Assembly (NCBI GenBank): GCA_015075745.1
Contig: JABTTW010000001.1
Span: 1,860,001-1,924,000 of the forward strand
DNA length: 64,000 bases
Reading direction: 5' to 3'
From: Planctomycetia bacterium
GTDB taxonomy: Bacteria > Planctomycetota > Phycisphaerae > UBA1845 > UTPLA1
Part shown: positions 52,436 through 60,868 of the stretch, piece after piece
Layout: the number at the start of each line of letters is the position of its first letter
Position numbering within the stretch: position 1 is the stretch's first letter
Translations under genes and position numbers: made by a program
The notes under the pieces: model-generated
Told to the model about the DNA's origin: nothing
The model's database searches: none
The model's input: only the letters and a program-made list of their open reading frames with translations

Positions 52436-54190
52436 ATGCCCAAGGATTGGGTCATTCCACCACCCGCCGCCCAGCGCGACGACCTCGCCCGAACGCTCCG
52501 CATCTCGCCCATCGTCGCCCAGGCCCTGTGCAATCGCGGCGTAACCGATGCCGCCGTCGCCCGGCAGTTTATGAAGCCGCAATTAACCGACATGCTCCCC
52601 CCCGAGGCCTTCCCGGCGACCATCCGAGCCGCCGAGCGAATCTGCGACGCCGTGAGCGCCGGAAAAAAGATCGTCATCTTCGGCGATTACGACGTCGACG
52701 GCGTCACCGCGGTGTCAATTCTATGGCACTGTCTGACCATCGCCGGGGCTTCTCCCGGCTTCTACATCCCCCATCGCCTCGAAGAGGGCTACGGCATCAG
52801 CGCCGACGCAATCGGCAGCCTCGCCGATGACGGCGCCCAACTCATCATCAGCGTCGATTGCGGCATCACCGCGATTGAGCCGGCAAAACTCGCCCGCCGG
52901 CGCGGCGTAGATTTGATCATCACCGATCATCACCAACCACACCGCGACGCCAACGGAAACCCCCAACTGCCGGACGCAATGATCGTCCATCCCGGCGTCA
53001 CCCTGCCCGGCGATCCCGAATACCCCAATCCCCATCTCGCCGGCGCAGGCGTGGCCCTCAAGCTCGCATGGGCGATCGCCCAGCGCGTCAGCGGAGCGGC
53101 AAAGGTCCGACCGGACCTGCGCGACTTCCTCGTCGACGCCATCGGCCTGGCCGCCATGGGCACCGTGGCCGACGTCGTCCCGCTCATCAGCGAGAATCGC
53201 ATCATCGCCCACCACGGCCTCCTCGGCCTCCCCCAGAGCAAGCTGGCGGGCATACAGGCACTGCTCCAGATGTCCGGCGTCACCGGACGCAAACTCGAGG
53301 GCTATGATATCGGCTTCAAACTCGGTCCACGCCTCAACGCCATCGGCCGCATGGGTCACGCCCGCCTCGCCGTCGAGATGCTCACCCGCGCTAACCCCGA
53401 CGAAGCCATGAAGATCGCCCAACACCTCGACCAGCTCAACAAGGACCGCCAATCACTCGAGCGCCGCATCTCCAACGAAGCCCACCAGATGGTCGCCGAC
53501 ACCGGGCAGGATTCAGACGCCGTTCGCGCCATCGTCCTGGCATCCCCCGGCTGGCACGCTGGCGTCATCGGAATCGTCGCCGGCCGCATCGCAGAGTCGT
53601 TCGGCAAACCGACCGTCATGATCGCCATCGAAAACGGCACCGGCCAGGGCTCGGCCCGAAGCATAAAAAACTTCCCGCTCGATCGGGCCTTCGCCGACTG
53701 CGCCGAACACCTCATCCAGTACGGAGGCCACGCGATGGCGGCAGGTCTGAAGATCGAGGCCGCAAAGGTGGACGCCTTTCGAGATGCCTTCGCCGCCCGC
53801 GCAGCCCAGCTCCTCACCTCGCGCGACATGCAGTCCAAACTGACGATCGACGATCAAGTCTCCCTGGGCCAGCTCGATGAACCGCTCGTCCACGACCTGT
53901 CGCGGCTCGAGCCGTTCGGCACCGGAAATCCCGCCCCCCTCCTCGCCACCAGCGAACTGGAAATCGTCGGCGAGCCGCGCACCGTCGGCGGCAAGGGCAC
54001 CCATCTGCAAGTCACGCTGGCCGAGGGACGCAGGCAGTTCAAAGCCATCGCCTTCGGTCAGGCCGCCCTCAAGCCCGCGCTCCTCGATCATCGTCGATGT
54101 CGCGTGGCCTTTCGGCCGATCATCAATGAGTGGAACGGCCGACGAACAGTCGAAATGCAGGTCGTGGACTTTCAGTTCGCCCAGGCATGA
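52436..54190 (+). CDS. recJ: Single-stranded-DNA exonuclease RecJ
   Basis: The protein has 584 residues. It degrades single-stranded DNA from 5' ends in recombination and repair. DHH-family motifs are visible: IFGDYDVDGVTAVSIL, ISVDCGITA, LIITDHHQP with DHH, and LVDAIGLAAMGTVADVVPL. Further on are GPRLNAIGRMGHARLAVEML, the DHHA1 region with ASPGWHAGVIGIVAGRI, GHAMAAGLKI, and a C-terminal OB-like domain. The ATG at 52436 follows AAAGGA and is preferred over one 120 bases upstream. The stop overlaps the start of the next gene as ATGA. Confidence 0.96.
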   Translation: MPKDWVIPPPAAQRDDLARTLRISPIVAQALCNRGVTDAAVARQFMKPQLTDMLPPEAFPATIRAAERICDAVSAGKKIVIFGDYDVDGVTAVSILWHCLTIAGASPGFYIPHRLEEGYGISADAIGSLADDGAQLIISVDCGITAIEPAKLARRRGVDLIITDHHQPHRDANGNPQLPDAMIVHPGVTLPGDPEYPNPHLAGAGVALKLAWAIAQRVSGAAKVRPDLRDFLVDAIGLAAMGTVADVVPLISENRIIAHHGLLGLPQSKLAGIQALLQMSGVTGRKLEGYDIGFKLGPRLNAIGRMGHARLAVEMLTRANPDEAMKIAQHLDQLNKDRQSLERRISNEAHQMVADTGQDSDAVRAIVLASPGWHAGVIGIVAGRIAESFGKPTVMIAIENGTGQGSARSIKNFPLDRAFADCAEHLIQYGGHAMAAGLKIEAAKVDAFRDAFAARAAQLLTSRDMQSKLTIDDQVSLGQLDEPLVHDLSRLEPFGTGNPAPLLATSELEIVGEPRTVGGKGTHLQVTLAEGRRQFKAIAFGQAALKPALLDHRRCRVAFRPIINEWNGRRTVEMQVVDFQFAQA

Positions 54191-55857
54191 CCGAAAACAC
54201 TTCTACCGACATTCCCGCCGCGTCGATGGGCTCCCGTCGCTGCGATCTCATCGCCGCGATTCTCATCCTCATCGCGGTCCTCCTCACCGGTGCTCCAGGC
54301 ATCACCGAAGGCGGCCTCGGCTGGTCTGACGCCCCCAACCACACCTTCGACGGCGTATTCGTATACGAGTTCTTCCGAAACTGGCCCCTCGATCATGCCC
54401 GCGAATGGGCGGAACAGTTCTATCTTCGCTATCCCGCACTCGGAATAATCGTCTACTACCCGCCCGGCTTCGCCGTCGTCGAGGCCGGACTCTTCGCAAT
54501 CTTCGGCGTAAACATCGCAGTCGCACGCGCGACCGTCCTCGTCTTCGCATTCGGCGCAGGCTGGCTCATGTACCTGCTCGGCCGCCGATGGTTCGACCGC
54601 CCCACCGGCCTCCTCGCCTCACTGCTTCTCATCACATGTCCGCACGGACTCTTGTGGATGAACGACGTGATGCTCGAGTGGCCGGCGACATTCTGGATTC
54701 TCGCCTCCGTCTGGACCTACGAGCAGTACCGACAGGCGCATCGTCCAATCTGGGCCATCGCGCTGGCGGCAGCGATCGTCATGGCATTCATGACCAAGCA
54801 GACGGCAGGCTTCATTCTCCCTGTACTGCTCGTCCAGTCGCTCTTGCAACCCGACCGCCGCAAACATCTCCTTAGGCCGTCGCTCATCGCGAGCATCATC
54901 GTCGCCTGCGCAATCATCGGCGCATACATCCTCTTCTCGCGAAAGTACACCGCCCTGCCATCGCAACTCTTACGGGTATCGTTCGATTTAACCGGCCTGG
55001 CCCATTGGCCGGCGGAAATCCTCGGCTGGCCGCTCGTGCCCATTGCCCTTCTCGGCCTCCTCACTTTCATCATGAAGCCTGACCGCGGCCCCCGCGCACT
55101 CCTGCTGCTGTGGTTCGCCGCATGGACCGGCTTCAGTCTCTCCATCGCCGCAAAGGAGCCGCGCTACCTGTTCTTCTCGATTCCTCCGCTGGCGTTCGCC
55201 GCCGTCCGATTCGGTTTCGTCTCAGAGTCATCCGAAGGCTCGAAGAACACCCTCTCCTGGTCATCCGCCGCGCCGCGACTCGCGCTCCTGAGCACCCTCG
55301 TTTTCGTGCAGGGCGTCCTCGCTCGGTCCCACGACACAGGCCGGTTGCCCGACCACGCCGCCGCCGTGGCGAAACTGGTCGACCTTGGAAACGCCGACCT
55401 CGTCCTCATCGACGCGGTTCGCGACGGCCAGTTCATCTTCGACGTCTATCAAAACGCCGCCGCGCGAGACAAAATCATCCCGCTCCGCGCCAGCAAGTTG
55501 CTCTACGCAAGGGCCGCCCGCGAAAAATACGACTACCAGCAATTCGTCGACTCGCCCGAGGAAATCGTCGCCCTCTTCAATCGCTACGGCATCCGCTACG
55601 CCGTCATCGAGTCTGAATATCCGACAACCCCCTATGCCGACGCCGATCCGCCTCCGCGCAAGATGCTGCGAGAACTATTGGCGCACGATGCCCGATTCGC
55701 CCTCGTCGAGTCCTGGCCGATGAAGTGCGGCGATCCCATCTGGGATTCCGTCAAACTGCAACTCTACGAATACCGCGACTGCCCGCCGCGCACCCACAAG
55801 AAAATCAAGCTCTCAATCCCCGCCATGAACCGCGAAGTGGAATTGGAGCTTCCCTAG
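54187..55857 (+). CDS. GT-C membrane glycosyltransferase (PMT/ArnT-like)
   Basis: The protein has 556 residues. About eleven membrane segments lie in residues 15-400. The first external loop has GLGWSDAPNHTFDGVFVYEFF, with an Asp placed as in GT-C enzymes, and an LRYPALGIIVYYPPGF segment typical of PMT_2/ArnT-like proteins. Further on are LEWPATFWILASVWTYEQY and KEPRYLFFSIPPLAF. A soluble C-terminal part of about 150 residues follows. It probably transfers a sugar from a polyprenyl carrier; acceptor unknown. The start overlaps the recJ stop by four bases. Confidence 0.85.
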   Translation: MTENTSTDIPAASMGSRRCDLIAAILILIAVLLTGAPGITEGGLGWSDAPNHTFDGVFVYEFFRNWPLDHAREWAEQFYLRYPALGIIVYYPPGFAVVEAGLFAIFGVNIAVARATVLVFAFGAGWLMYLLGRRWFDRPTGLLASLLLITCPHGLLWMNDVMLEWPATFWILASVWTYEQYRQAHRPIWAIALAAAIVMAFMTKQTAGFILPVLLVQSLLQPDRRKHLLRPSLIASIIVACAIIGAYILFSRKYTALPSQLLRVSFDLTGLAHWPAEILGWPLVPIALLGLLTFIMKPDRGPRALLLLWFAAWTGFSLSIAAKEPRYLFFSIPPLAFAAVRFGFVSESSEGSKNTLSWSSAAPRLALLSTLVFVQGVLARSHDTGRLPDHAAAVAKLVDLGNADLVLIDAVRDGQFIFDVYQNAAARDKIIPLRASKLLYARAAREKYDYQQFVDSPEEIVALFNRYGIRYAVIESEYPTTPYADADPPPRKMLRELLAHDARFALVESWPMKCGDPIWDSVKLQLYEYRDCPPRTHKKIKLSIPAMNREVELELP

Positions 55858-55932
55858 TTCGTTGACGCTGCATCCGCCCAGTTCGTACAATCCGCCGATT
55901 GGAAGTATTGGAATCTCTCGCGGAGTCTGTCC

Positions 55933-57105
55933 ATGCCTTTTGAGCGCCCCGAGCGGCTCGCCGTCCTGCCGCCCTATCTATTCATCGACATCGACCGCAA
56001 GAAGCGCGCCGCCATCGCCGCCGGAAAAGACGTCATCGACTTCGGCGTCGGCGACCCCGATCGGCCCACACCGAGATTCATCATCGACCGCATGGCCCAG
56101 GCCATCTACGACGCGAAGAATCACAAGTATCCCTTCGATACCGGCGTGCCCGAGTTTCGACTCGTTGCCGCCGACTTCTTCAAGAAGCGCTTCGGCGTCA
56201 CCCTCGACCCGCAAAAGGAAATCATCGCCCTCATCGGCAGCAAGGAAGGCCTCGGCCACCTGCCGCTTGCCGTCATCAACCCCGGCCAGATCGGCCTGAT
56301 CCCCACGCCCGGCTATCCCGTCTACAACGCGGCGACCATCTTCGCCGGCGGTGTTCCCTACGAGATGCCGCTCCGCGAAGAGAACGGCTTCCTTCCAGAC
56401 CTCGCCGCGATCCCCGCCGACGTGCTCGATCGAACCGCTCTGATGTTCGTCAACTATCCCAATAACCCGACCGGCGCCGTCGCCCCGTTGGACTTCTACG
56501 AGCGATGCGTGCACCTGGCGAAGAAGCACGACTTCATCATCTGCTCCGACGCCCCCTACACCGAGACCTACTTCGACGACAACGACCGCCCGCATTCAAT
56601 CATGGAAGTCGCCGGCGCGATCGACGTCGCCATCGAAATGCACTCGCTCTCCAAGACCTTCAACATGACCGGCTGGCGAGTCGCCTTCGCCGTCGGCCAT
56701 CCCGAAGTGCTGGCCTCACTCGCCAAGGTCAAGGGAAACATGGACTCCGGCGTCTTTGGCGCGATCCAGCATGCCGCCATCACCGCCCTGGAAGGCATTG
56801 ACCGACCCGAGGTCGCCGAGATTCGACGCATCTACAAAGAACGACGCGACGCCCTTGTGCCGATGTTAAATAAGTACGGCTTCGCCACCGAGCTTCCCCG
56901 GGCGACCTTTTTCGTCTGGTCGAAGTGTCCGGAAGGATACGCCTCGATGGAGTGCGCTTCGAAATTGCTGGAAGAGGCGGCCATCGTCGCCATACCAGGC
57001 ATCGGCTTCGGAAAAGCCGCCGACAAATACGTGCGTTTCGCCCTGACAGTAGAGAAGGAAAGAATCGCTGCGGCCCAGTCGCGGCTGGCGGGGATCAAGT
57101 GGTAA
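55933..57105 (+). CDS. dapL: LL-diaminopimelate aminotransferase-like PLP enzyme
   Basis: The protein has 390 residues of the fold-type I aminotransferase class I/II. It probably converts tetrahydrodipicolinate to LL-diaminopimelate in one step, for lysine and peptidoglycan. Features are FGVGDPDRPTPRFIIDRM, HKYPFDTGVPEFR, GSKEGLGHLPLA, PTPGYPVY, NYPNNPTGAV, SDAPYTETYF and the PLP lysine K241 in SLSKTFNMTGWRVAFAVG. The NMTGWR region and overall blocks match DapL rather than general aspartate aminotransferases, but other substrates cannot be excluded. Its stop overlaps the folK start. Confidence 0.9.
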   Translation: MPFERPERLAVLPPYLFIDIDRKKRAAIAAGKDVIDFGVGDPDRPTPRFIIDRMAQAIYDAKNHKYPFDTGVPEFRLVAADFFKKRFGVTLDPQKEIIALIGSKEGLGHLPLAVINPGQIGLIPTPGYPVYNAATIFAGGVPYEMPLREENGFLPDLAAIPADVLDRTALMFVNYPNNPTGAVAPLDFYERCVHLAKKHDFIICSDAPYTETYFDDNDRPHSIMEVAGAIDVAIEMHSLSKTFNMTGWRVAFAVGHPEVLASLAKVKGNMDSGVFGAIQHAAITALEGIDRPEVAEIRRIYKERRDALVPMLNKYGFATELPRATFFVWSKCPEGYASMECASKLLEEAAIVAIPGIGFGKAADKYVRFALTVEKERIAAAQSRLAGIKW

Positions 57106-57590
57106 ACGGTCGCAGAAAAAAGCAAAACGCGTACATCGCCCTGGGCTCCAACCTCGGACGCAGAGAACGAAACATCTCCGCTGCGCTCAACGCTCTCGAG
57201 ACGACCAAGGAAATCGATGTCGCCAAGGTCTCCAGCCTCTTCGAGACCGAGCCGGTCGGCGGGCCGGACGATCAGCCTCGATTCATCAACGCCGCCGCGC
57301 ACCTTCGCACGACCTTGTCGCCTGAGCGCCTATTAGCCGTCTGCCAGCAGATTGAAGCGTCCCTGGGCCGCAAGCGCGAAGTTCCCTGGGGACCGCGTAC
57401 CATCGACCTGGACATCCTCATCTTCGGTGACGAAATAAGATCCGAGCCTGAAATGATGATCCCCCATCCCCTCCTCCACGAGCGGCGGTTCGTCCTTGAG
57501 CCGCTTGCAGAGATCGCGTCTGACCTCGTGCATCCAACGCTCGATCAGACCATTCAGCAGCTCTACGATGCCCTTCTGGCCGCTTCATAG
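57099..57590 (+). CDS. folK: 2-amino-4-hydroxy-6-hydroxymethyldihydropteridine pyrophosphokinase
   Basis: The protein has 163 residues. It adds pyrophosphate to the pterin in folate synthesis. Motifs are AYIALGSNLGRRERNI, SSLFETEPVGGPDDQPRFINAA, the catalytic WGPRTIDLDILIFGD with its Asp pair, and PHPLLHERRFVLEPLAEI. The GTG at 57099 overlaps the dapL stop and follows GGGGAT. This makes it the fourth gene of the recJ-GT-dapL-folK unit (dapL itself starts 75 bp after the GT gene). Confidence 0.95.
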   Translation: MVNGRRKKQNAYIALGSNLGRRERNISAALNALETTKEIDVAKVSSLFETEPVGGPDDQPRFINAAAHLRTTLSPERLLAVCQQIEASLGRKREVPWGPRTIDLDILIFGDEIRSEPEMMIPHPLLHERRFVLEPLAEIASDLVHPTLDQTIQQLYDALLAAS

Positions 57591-57774
57591 ACCTGCCACG
57601 ACCGTTCCAGGTCCACGGTGCAAATCGATTGAATCTCATTATTCCCGGTCAAAGGTCGCACGCTCGCGGAACTACTGAGAAATGACCCAGATAGACCCTC
57701 GCGTTGGCTTTGGATTGCGTGATATCCGCTGGAGTTTCTCTCTTAGATGGATCGCTCAGTCAACTCTCGCGCCC

Positions 57775-59694
57775 CTAGGCGACGGAGCGTCTCCTACCTC
57801 GCACATAGCTTCTCCCGCCCAATAGGGCCGCAGAGACGATCACAAGCGGCAGAACCCCCATCGCTCCGCACATGCTCTGGAACAACGAGAGCCACGGGAA
57901 GAATCCATTACCAAATCCCGGATCGATCGGGCCCGGAAAGTAGTAGCCACAATCCCCGATCGCAAAGCGCGACATCTCATCAGGTGTGAAAAACGCCACG
58001 CTTCCCGTGGCCGCCGGCTTGTCACGATCGGTGATATCGACTGTCTGAAAGCCCGCCTGAGACAGTGAAAAGACTCGGCTGCCCACAACCCCCACGCGCT
58101 CGACACGGCCATCGTGCTCGAAGAATCCCCTCTGCGAAAGTGCCGCGTCGCTGAAATCGACAAGCTGCACGCCGCTCTTGCACTGCGGAACGTAATAGTC
58201 GCGGACAATCCCCTGGCCGTTCGGCCCCCCCAATGGAACAGGATCGCCGGAATACTCATAATGGGTAAACGGAACCGCGATCAGGCCGAGCTCGTCGACG
58301 ATCTTAAACGCCTTCTCGTCATAGACTGCCTCCGACTCCGTGAAAGAGCCCGGCGGACCCAGAACGACTCGACCGATCTGAGTCGGATTGGTGGGGTCTT
58401 CGACGTTGTAATACGCCACGGCCGGCCGCCGCCCGTCGGTGTCATCAATACCAATGGCAATGAGCCGATCGCCCCGCGGCTCGATGTGCGTCGAGAAACC
58501 CGGCACTTCAAGCTGACCGCTGACCGAAGGCGCCGTCGGATCGCTCAGATCAACCACGAAAAGCGGATCCACCCGCAGAAACGTGACAACATAGCCCTTT
58601 ACGCCGTCGAATCGCACCGCCTCCAGTGACTCGCCCTGTATGACTTCGACCTGGCCGAGCGCGACGACGTTGTCGAGATCGGCAAGATCGTAGGTGAATA
58701 CGCGCACCTTTCGGAAGCCAAATCCCCCCGACTCGGTGGCGATCCGAAATACGCCGCCGAAATCATCCATATAAAAGCGATTGCGAATCGCGCCGGGCAC
58801 ATTGAAGAATCCGCGCACGTCGATCACCCCGGTCGCATCAGTGATGTCCACCAGTTGCACACGGGTCATCGACTGGCCGGAGTTTACATCGTAATTGCGA
58901 CTCGCGACCGACAGAAGCGACTCGCTTACGTGCATTTCCAGTCCCGCCCCCGCAAACGTCTCGCGCTGAACGGGAACGATGTTGGCCGGGTCGGCCACGT
59001 TGATCGACGCGACAAAGCCCTCATCAACATGATCGTCGCCGCTCATGGAATCGAATTCGTAGGGAATCAGGGTTCGTCCGACGACGTAAATCACATTCCC
59101 GACGCGCCGACTATCGTTGGCGAAGCCAACGAGGTTGATCTTGCCTTGCAGCGCCGGCGCTGCCGGATTGCTCACGTCAATGATCGCAAGCTGGCTTCCG
59201 TCAAAGTCCGGCGCAGGCGGCGGAAACACGTCCGGCGCGATCGACGAACTCGCGCCGATAGGACCGCCCTCGATATAGGGAAAGTAGTAATCCGCACTCA
59301 ACAGGGCAAAGACCTGCGATCCCACGACATACATCTCGACGCCGCGACCGCGAAGGTCGAACTGCCCGAGAATCGACGGCGCATCAGGATTCGCCACGTC
59401 GATGATGATCAGACCTTTGAATCGATTGAGCGCATACACGCGGTCGCCGACGACCTTGACGATGTCGGCATCCTCAATCTCGCGCGCAGCGAGCCCGGCG
59501 GCGTCGGCCTCAACCTGCGGCAATGGATTGCCCGCCGGCGCGGAAAAAGTTCCGCCCGTGCCATCGGTTGCAAGTCGCTGCGCATCGCACGCGCCAGTAA
59601 GCAGCAATGCGACCGCCGCCGACAGACACAGTCTGATCAAACCGCCAGCAGAATTCCGGAGACTCTGTTCGCAAAACGAAGTTCGGGGAGTCAT
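57775..59694 (-). CDS. Secreted beta-propeller-domain protein with C-terminal anchor
   Basis: The protein has 639 residues. The ATG at 59694 follows AAGGG and begins a signal peptide (LSAAVALLLTGAC); the Cys could be lipidated, although the lipobox is not canonical. The body holds many propeller-like strands of the LVIP/Beta_propel class: LIIIDVANPDAPSILGQFDLRG, LAIIDVSNPAAPALQGKI, LFVVDLSDPTAPSVSGQLEV, GVQLVDFSDAAL. The C-terminus has a hydrophobic stretch (VLPLVIVSAALLGG) followed by RGRRRS, a sorting-signal-like tail. It is probably exposed on the cell surface. No catalytic residues are recognised. A longer frame to 59910 runs into the adjacent hydrolase gene. Confidence 0.85.
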   Translation of the reverse strand: MTPRTSFCEQSLRNSAGGLIRLCLSAAVALLLTGACDAQRLATDGTGGTFSAPAGNPLPQVEADAAGLAAREIEDADIVKVVGDRVYALNRFKGLIIIDVANPDAPSILGQFDLRGRGVEMYVVGSQVFALLSADYYFPYIEGGPIGASSSIAPDVFPPPAPDFDGSQLAIIDVSNPAAPALQGKINLVGFANDSRRVGNVIYVVGRTLIPYEFDSMSGDDHVDEGFVASINVADPANIVPVQRETFAGAGLEMHVSESLLSVASRNYDVNSGQSMTRVQLVDITDATGVIDVRGFFNVPGAIRNRFYMDDFGGVFRIATESGGFGFRKVRVFTYDLADLDNVVALGQVEVIQGESLEAVRFDGVKGYVVTFLRVDPLFVVDLSDPTAPSVSGQLEVPGFSTHIEPRGDRLIAIGIDDTDGRRPAVAYYNVEDPTNPTQIGRVVLGPPGSFTESEAVYDEKAFKIVDELGLIAVPFTHYEYSGDPVPLGGPNGQGIVRDYYVPQCKSGVQLVDFSDAALSQRGFFEHDGRVERVGVVGSRVFSLSQAGFQTVDITDRDKPAATGSVAFFTPDEMSRFAIGDCGYYFPGPIDPGFGNGFFPWLSLFQSMCGAMGVLPLVIVSAALLGGRSYVRGRRRSVA

Positions 59695-59827
59695 TTTGTT
59701 CGACCCTTGGGCGAGGAGGGACTGTGCAGGCGGGGGTGCAAACCCGAGGCGGGTTGCAAAACCACCACAGGCACCCAATAGCATATCACGTCCGCGCTCC
59801 ATAACAAGTCGGACCGGAAAAAAGGCC

Positions 59828-59854
59828 CCTATCGGGTAAACAATCCCCGATAGG
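59828..59854. terminator. Perfect 9-bp hairpin, terminator-like on the minus strand
   Basis: CCTATCGGG (59828-59836) and CCCGATAGG (59846-59854) pair perfectly. On the minus strand the stem is followed by GGCCTTTTTT; on the plus strand by TCTTTGAT. It lies 40 bases before the hydrolase start and 130 before the propeller start. Confidence 0.5.
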
Positions 59855-59893
59855 TCTTTGATACCGACAGCAACCTGCCTTAGTGTCTTATCC

Positions 59894-60733
59894 ATGCTCC
59901 AGCCCTGCATCGAAACGCTTCGCTATTCCGACGGCTACCGCGCCGCGGTGCGATGGTGGCGCCCGCCGGAGCCGCGCGGCGCGGTGCTCTACTTTCACGG
60001 GATTCAATCGCACGGCGGATGGTACGAGATGTCCGGCGCCCGACTCGCCGAGGCGGGCTTCACCGTCCTGATGCCCGATCGCCGCGGCAGCGGGCTCAAT
60101 CAGGCCCAGCGCGGTCACTCGCCGTCGATCGAACGATCGGTGCAGGACGCCGAGGAGAGCCTCAGCGAAGTCCTGCGAATCTCGGGAAAGCCCGCGGCGC
60201 ATCTCGTGGGCGTCAGTTGGGGCGGCAAGCTCTGTGTAGCGCTGGCCGCGAAATTGCCGGAGCAGGTCGCGACGATGTCCCTGATCGCGCCCGGCCTCTT
60301 TCCGAGAGTAGACGTCTCGGCCACGGAGAAGATTCGCATCGCCCTCTCGATCGTCAACGACCGCGAGCGCGCCTACGACATCCCGCTGAACGACGCGCGC
60401 ATGTTCACCAACAACCCCGAGCGGATTCGCTTCGTCGAGGGCGACCGACTGAAGCTCGCACAGGTCACCGCGGGATTCCTGCTGATCTCGCGGCGACTGG
60501 ATCGCAGCACGTCGCGGCTGGCCGAGTCGGCCTATCGAAACCCCGTTCATCTGCTGCTCGCGGGACACGACAAGATCATTCACAACGACCGCTCGAGCGA
60601 CTGGCTGCGCGATCTGCCTTCGCCGGATCGGCAGATCACCATGTACCCCGAGGGGCACCACACCCTGGAATTCGACGCGGACCCGACGGCATTCATCGAG
60701 GATTTGTGCGCTTGGATCGCCCAGCGCGCCTGA
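59894..60733 (+). CDS. Alpha/beta hydrolase, monoacylglycerol-lipase-like
   Basis: The protein has 279 residues. A cytoplasmic serine hydrolase fold is shown by YFHGIQSHGGWYEM (oxyanion loop), VLMPDRRGSGLN, the nucleophile elbow VGVSWGGKL, a late acidic strand (LLLAGHDKIIHND) and the catalytic His in YPEGHHTLEFD. These suggest an esterase or lysophospholipase-like enzyme; the substrate is unknown. The ATG at 59894 is chosen; an in-frame start 36 bases upstream overlaps the hairpin region. It lies divergent to the propeller gene, and 135 bp separate it from metG. Confidence 0.88.
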   Translation: MLQPCIETLRYSDGYRAAVRWWRPPEPRGAVLYFHGIQSHGGWYEMSGARLAEAGFTVLMPDRRGSGLNQAQRGHSPSIERSVQDAEESLSEVLRISGKPAAHLVGVSWGGKLCVALAAKLPEQVATMSLIAPGLFPRVDVSATEKIRIALSIVNDRERAYDIPLNDARMFTNNPERIRFVEGDRLKLAQVTAGFLLISRRLDRSTSRLAESAYRNPVHLLLAGHDKIIHNDRSSDWLRDLPSPDRQITMYPEGHHTLEFDADPTAFIEDLCAWIAQRA

Positions 60734-60810
60734 CCGCGCGCGACGGCGATATCCGATCCATCCAAGTCCTGGCGGATATCCGGGGCGTTTTCGCCCTCGC
60801 ATTCGCTGCT

Positions 60811-60838
60811 TTGCGCAGATCGGAAACGTCCGTAGAAT
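60811..60838 (+). promoter_or_regulatory. Candidate metG promoter
   Basis: TTGCGC (60811-60816), a 16-base spacer and TAGAAT (60833-60838) lie 30 bases before the metG start. Confidence 0.5.
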
Positions 60839-60868
60839 CAGCGCCGTTTCATTCACCCTGGAGTTGTC

